DNA of 6,510 nucleotides from Actinomycetota bacterium (GTDB taxonomy: Bacteria > Actinomycetota > Actinomycetes > Propionibacteriales > Propionibacteriaceae), in contig JACRAA010000245.1 of NCBI GenBank assembly GCA_016213595.1, positions 1-6,510 of the forward strand, read 5' to 3'. Positions 5,696 through 6,510 of the stretch are shown piece by piece. A program made the position numbers and the translations under genes. The notes beneath the pieces were generated by a model. The model worked only from the letters and a program-made list of their open reading frames with translations, had not been told where the DNA came from and did no database searches. Each line of letters opens with the position of its first letter. Within the stretch, counting starts at the first letter, position 1.

Positions 5696-6510
5696 TCAGT
5701 CGAACAGTCCGGGCGGAAGGGCCATCCCTGCGGGGATCTCCACCCCGAGATGGGCGTACGCGGACGGTGTCGCGACGCGCCCACGGGGTGTCCGCATGAG
5801 GAACCCCTGGCGAACGAGGAACGGCTCGGCGACCTCCTCGACCGTCTCCGTCTCCTCCCCCACGGCGATGGCGAGGGTGCTGAGGCCCACGGGCCCCCCG
5901 GAGAACTTGCCGCAGATCGCTTCGAGCACGGCACGGTCCAGCCGATCCAGTCCGAGCTCGTCCACCTCGTACAGCCGCAGCGCCTCGAGCGCCAGCGTGT
6001 CCGTCACCACTCCGTCACCACGCACCTGCGCCACGTCCCGGACGCGACGCAGGAGCCGGTTCGCGATGCGCGGGGTGCCGCGGGAACGGGAGGCGATGAG
6101 CTCTGCCGCAGTGCCCCTGAGCGGCACGCCGAGGCGGTGCGCCGACCGGCGCACGATGTGCGTGAGGGCGTCCGTCTCGTAGAACTCGAGCTGCGCGGTG
6201 AAGCCGAAGCGGTCGCGCAGCGGGCCGGGCAGCAGGCCGGCCCGGGTCGTGGCGCCGACGAGAGTGAACGGTGGGATCTCCAAGGGGATCGCCGTCGCCC
6301 CCGGCCCCTTGCCGACGACGACGTCGACGCGGAAGTCCTCCATCGCGAGGTACAGCATCTCCTCGGCCGGCCGGGACATCCGGTGGATCTCGTCGAGGAA
6401 GAACACCTCGCCCTCGTTCAGCCCCGACAGGATGGCCGCCAGGTCCCCCGCGTGCTGGATCGCCGGGCCGGACGATATCCGCAGCGGGGCGTTGAGCTCG
6501 TTCGCGATGA
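5696..6510 (-). CDS. ruvB: Holliday junction branch-migration ATPase RuvB, 5' end beyond the window
   Basis: Hexameric AAA+ motor that, with RuvA, drives branch migration of Holliday junctions in recombinational repair. The C-terminal 270 codons are present (first whole codon 6508-6506); about 75 N-terminal residues including Walker A are missing. Numbering from the first visible residue: RISSGPAIQHAGDLAAILSGL (10-30), Walker B FFLDEIHR (36-43), the sensor 1 region LVGATTRAG, the arginine-finger segment GPLRDRFGF, the sensor 2 segment GTPRIANRLLRRVRD, and the C-terminal winged-helix domain with GPVGLSTLA and FLMRTPRGRVAT. It ends ALPPGLFD at TGA, a typical RuvB C-terminus. ruvC and ruvA probably lie just upstream, outside the window, as in most actinobacteria. 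The conserved motifs leave no real alternative. Confidence 0.97.
   Translation of the reverse strand, partial: IANELNAPLRISSGPAIQHAGDLAAILSGLNEGEVFFLDEIHRMSRPAEEMLYLAMEDFRVDVVVGKGPGATAIPLEIPPFTLVGATTRAGLLPGPLRDRFGFTAQLEFYETDALTHIVRRSAHRLGVPLRGTAAELIASRSRGTPRIANRLLRRVRDVAQVRGDGVVTDTLALEALRLYEVDELGLDRLDRAVLEAICGKFSGGPVGLSTLAIAVGEETETVEEVAEPFLVRQGFLMRTPRGRVATPSAYAHLGVEIPAGMALPPGLFD

Overview
The window is a stretch of a high-GC, Gram-positive (actinobacterial) chromosome. The evidence is strong G/C bias at third codon positions, GTG starts, an actinobacterial form of SecD/SecF, and the gene order ruvB-yajC-secD-secF-apt-rel, which is the familiar actinobacterial arrangement. The protein sequences look most like Micrococcales (Cellulomonas-type relatives), but that placement is an impression and was not tested.

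All genes lie on the minus strand, so transcription runs from high to low coordinates. The right edge holds the C-terminal three quarters of ruvB (Holliday-junction branch-migration ATPase). After a 127-base gap come yajC, secD and secF, packed with gaps of 11 and 2 bases; these encode the SecDF-YajC membrane complex that helps SecYEG/SecA export proteins. Twelve bases further is apt (adenine salvage). An 89-base gap then leads to rel, the bifunctional (p)ppGpp synthetase/hydrolase, which runs off the left edge after 516 codons. The cluster thus joins DNA repair, protein export, purine salvage and the stringent response. Apt and Rel are linked metabolically through the purine nucleotide pool.

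The two intergenic gaps hold what is worth looking at. The apt-rel gap has three tandem copies of a 16-base unit that starts at the apt stop codon, a promoter-like pair (TTCATA, 16 bases, TAGACT), and a stem-loop whose 3' arm contains the rel Shine-Dalgarno sequence. If the promoter is real, its transcript would start inside the 5' arm and escape the hairpin, while readthrough mRNA from apt would carry it whole. The ruvB-yajC gap has a possible weak terminator hairpin, a -10-like TAGGCT, and a small hairpin near the predicted mRNA 5' end.

I found no mobile element, CRISPR array, tRNA, rRNA or defence system. The coding content is ordinary conserved housekeeping; the regulatory ideas are the only candidates for something undescribed.
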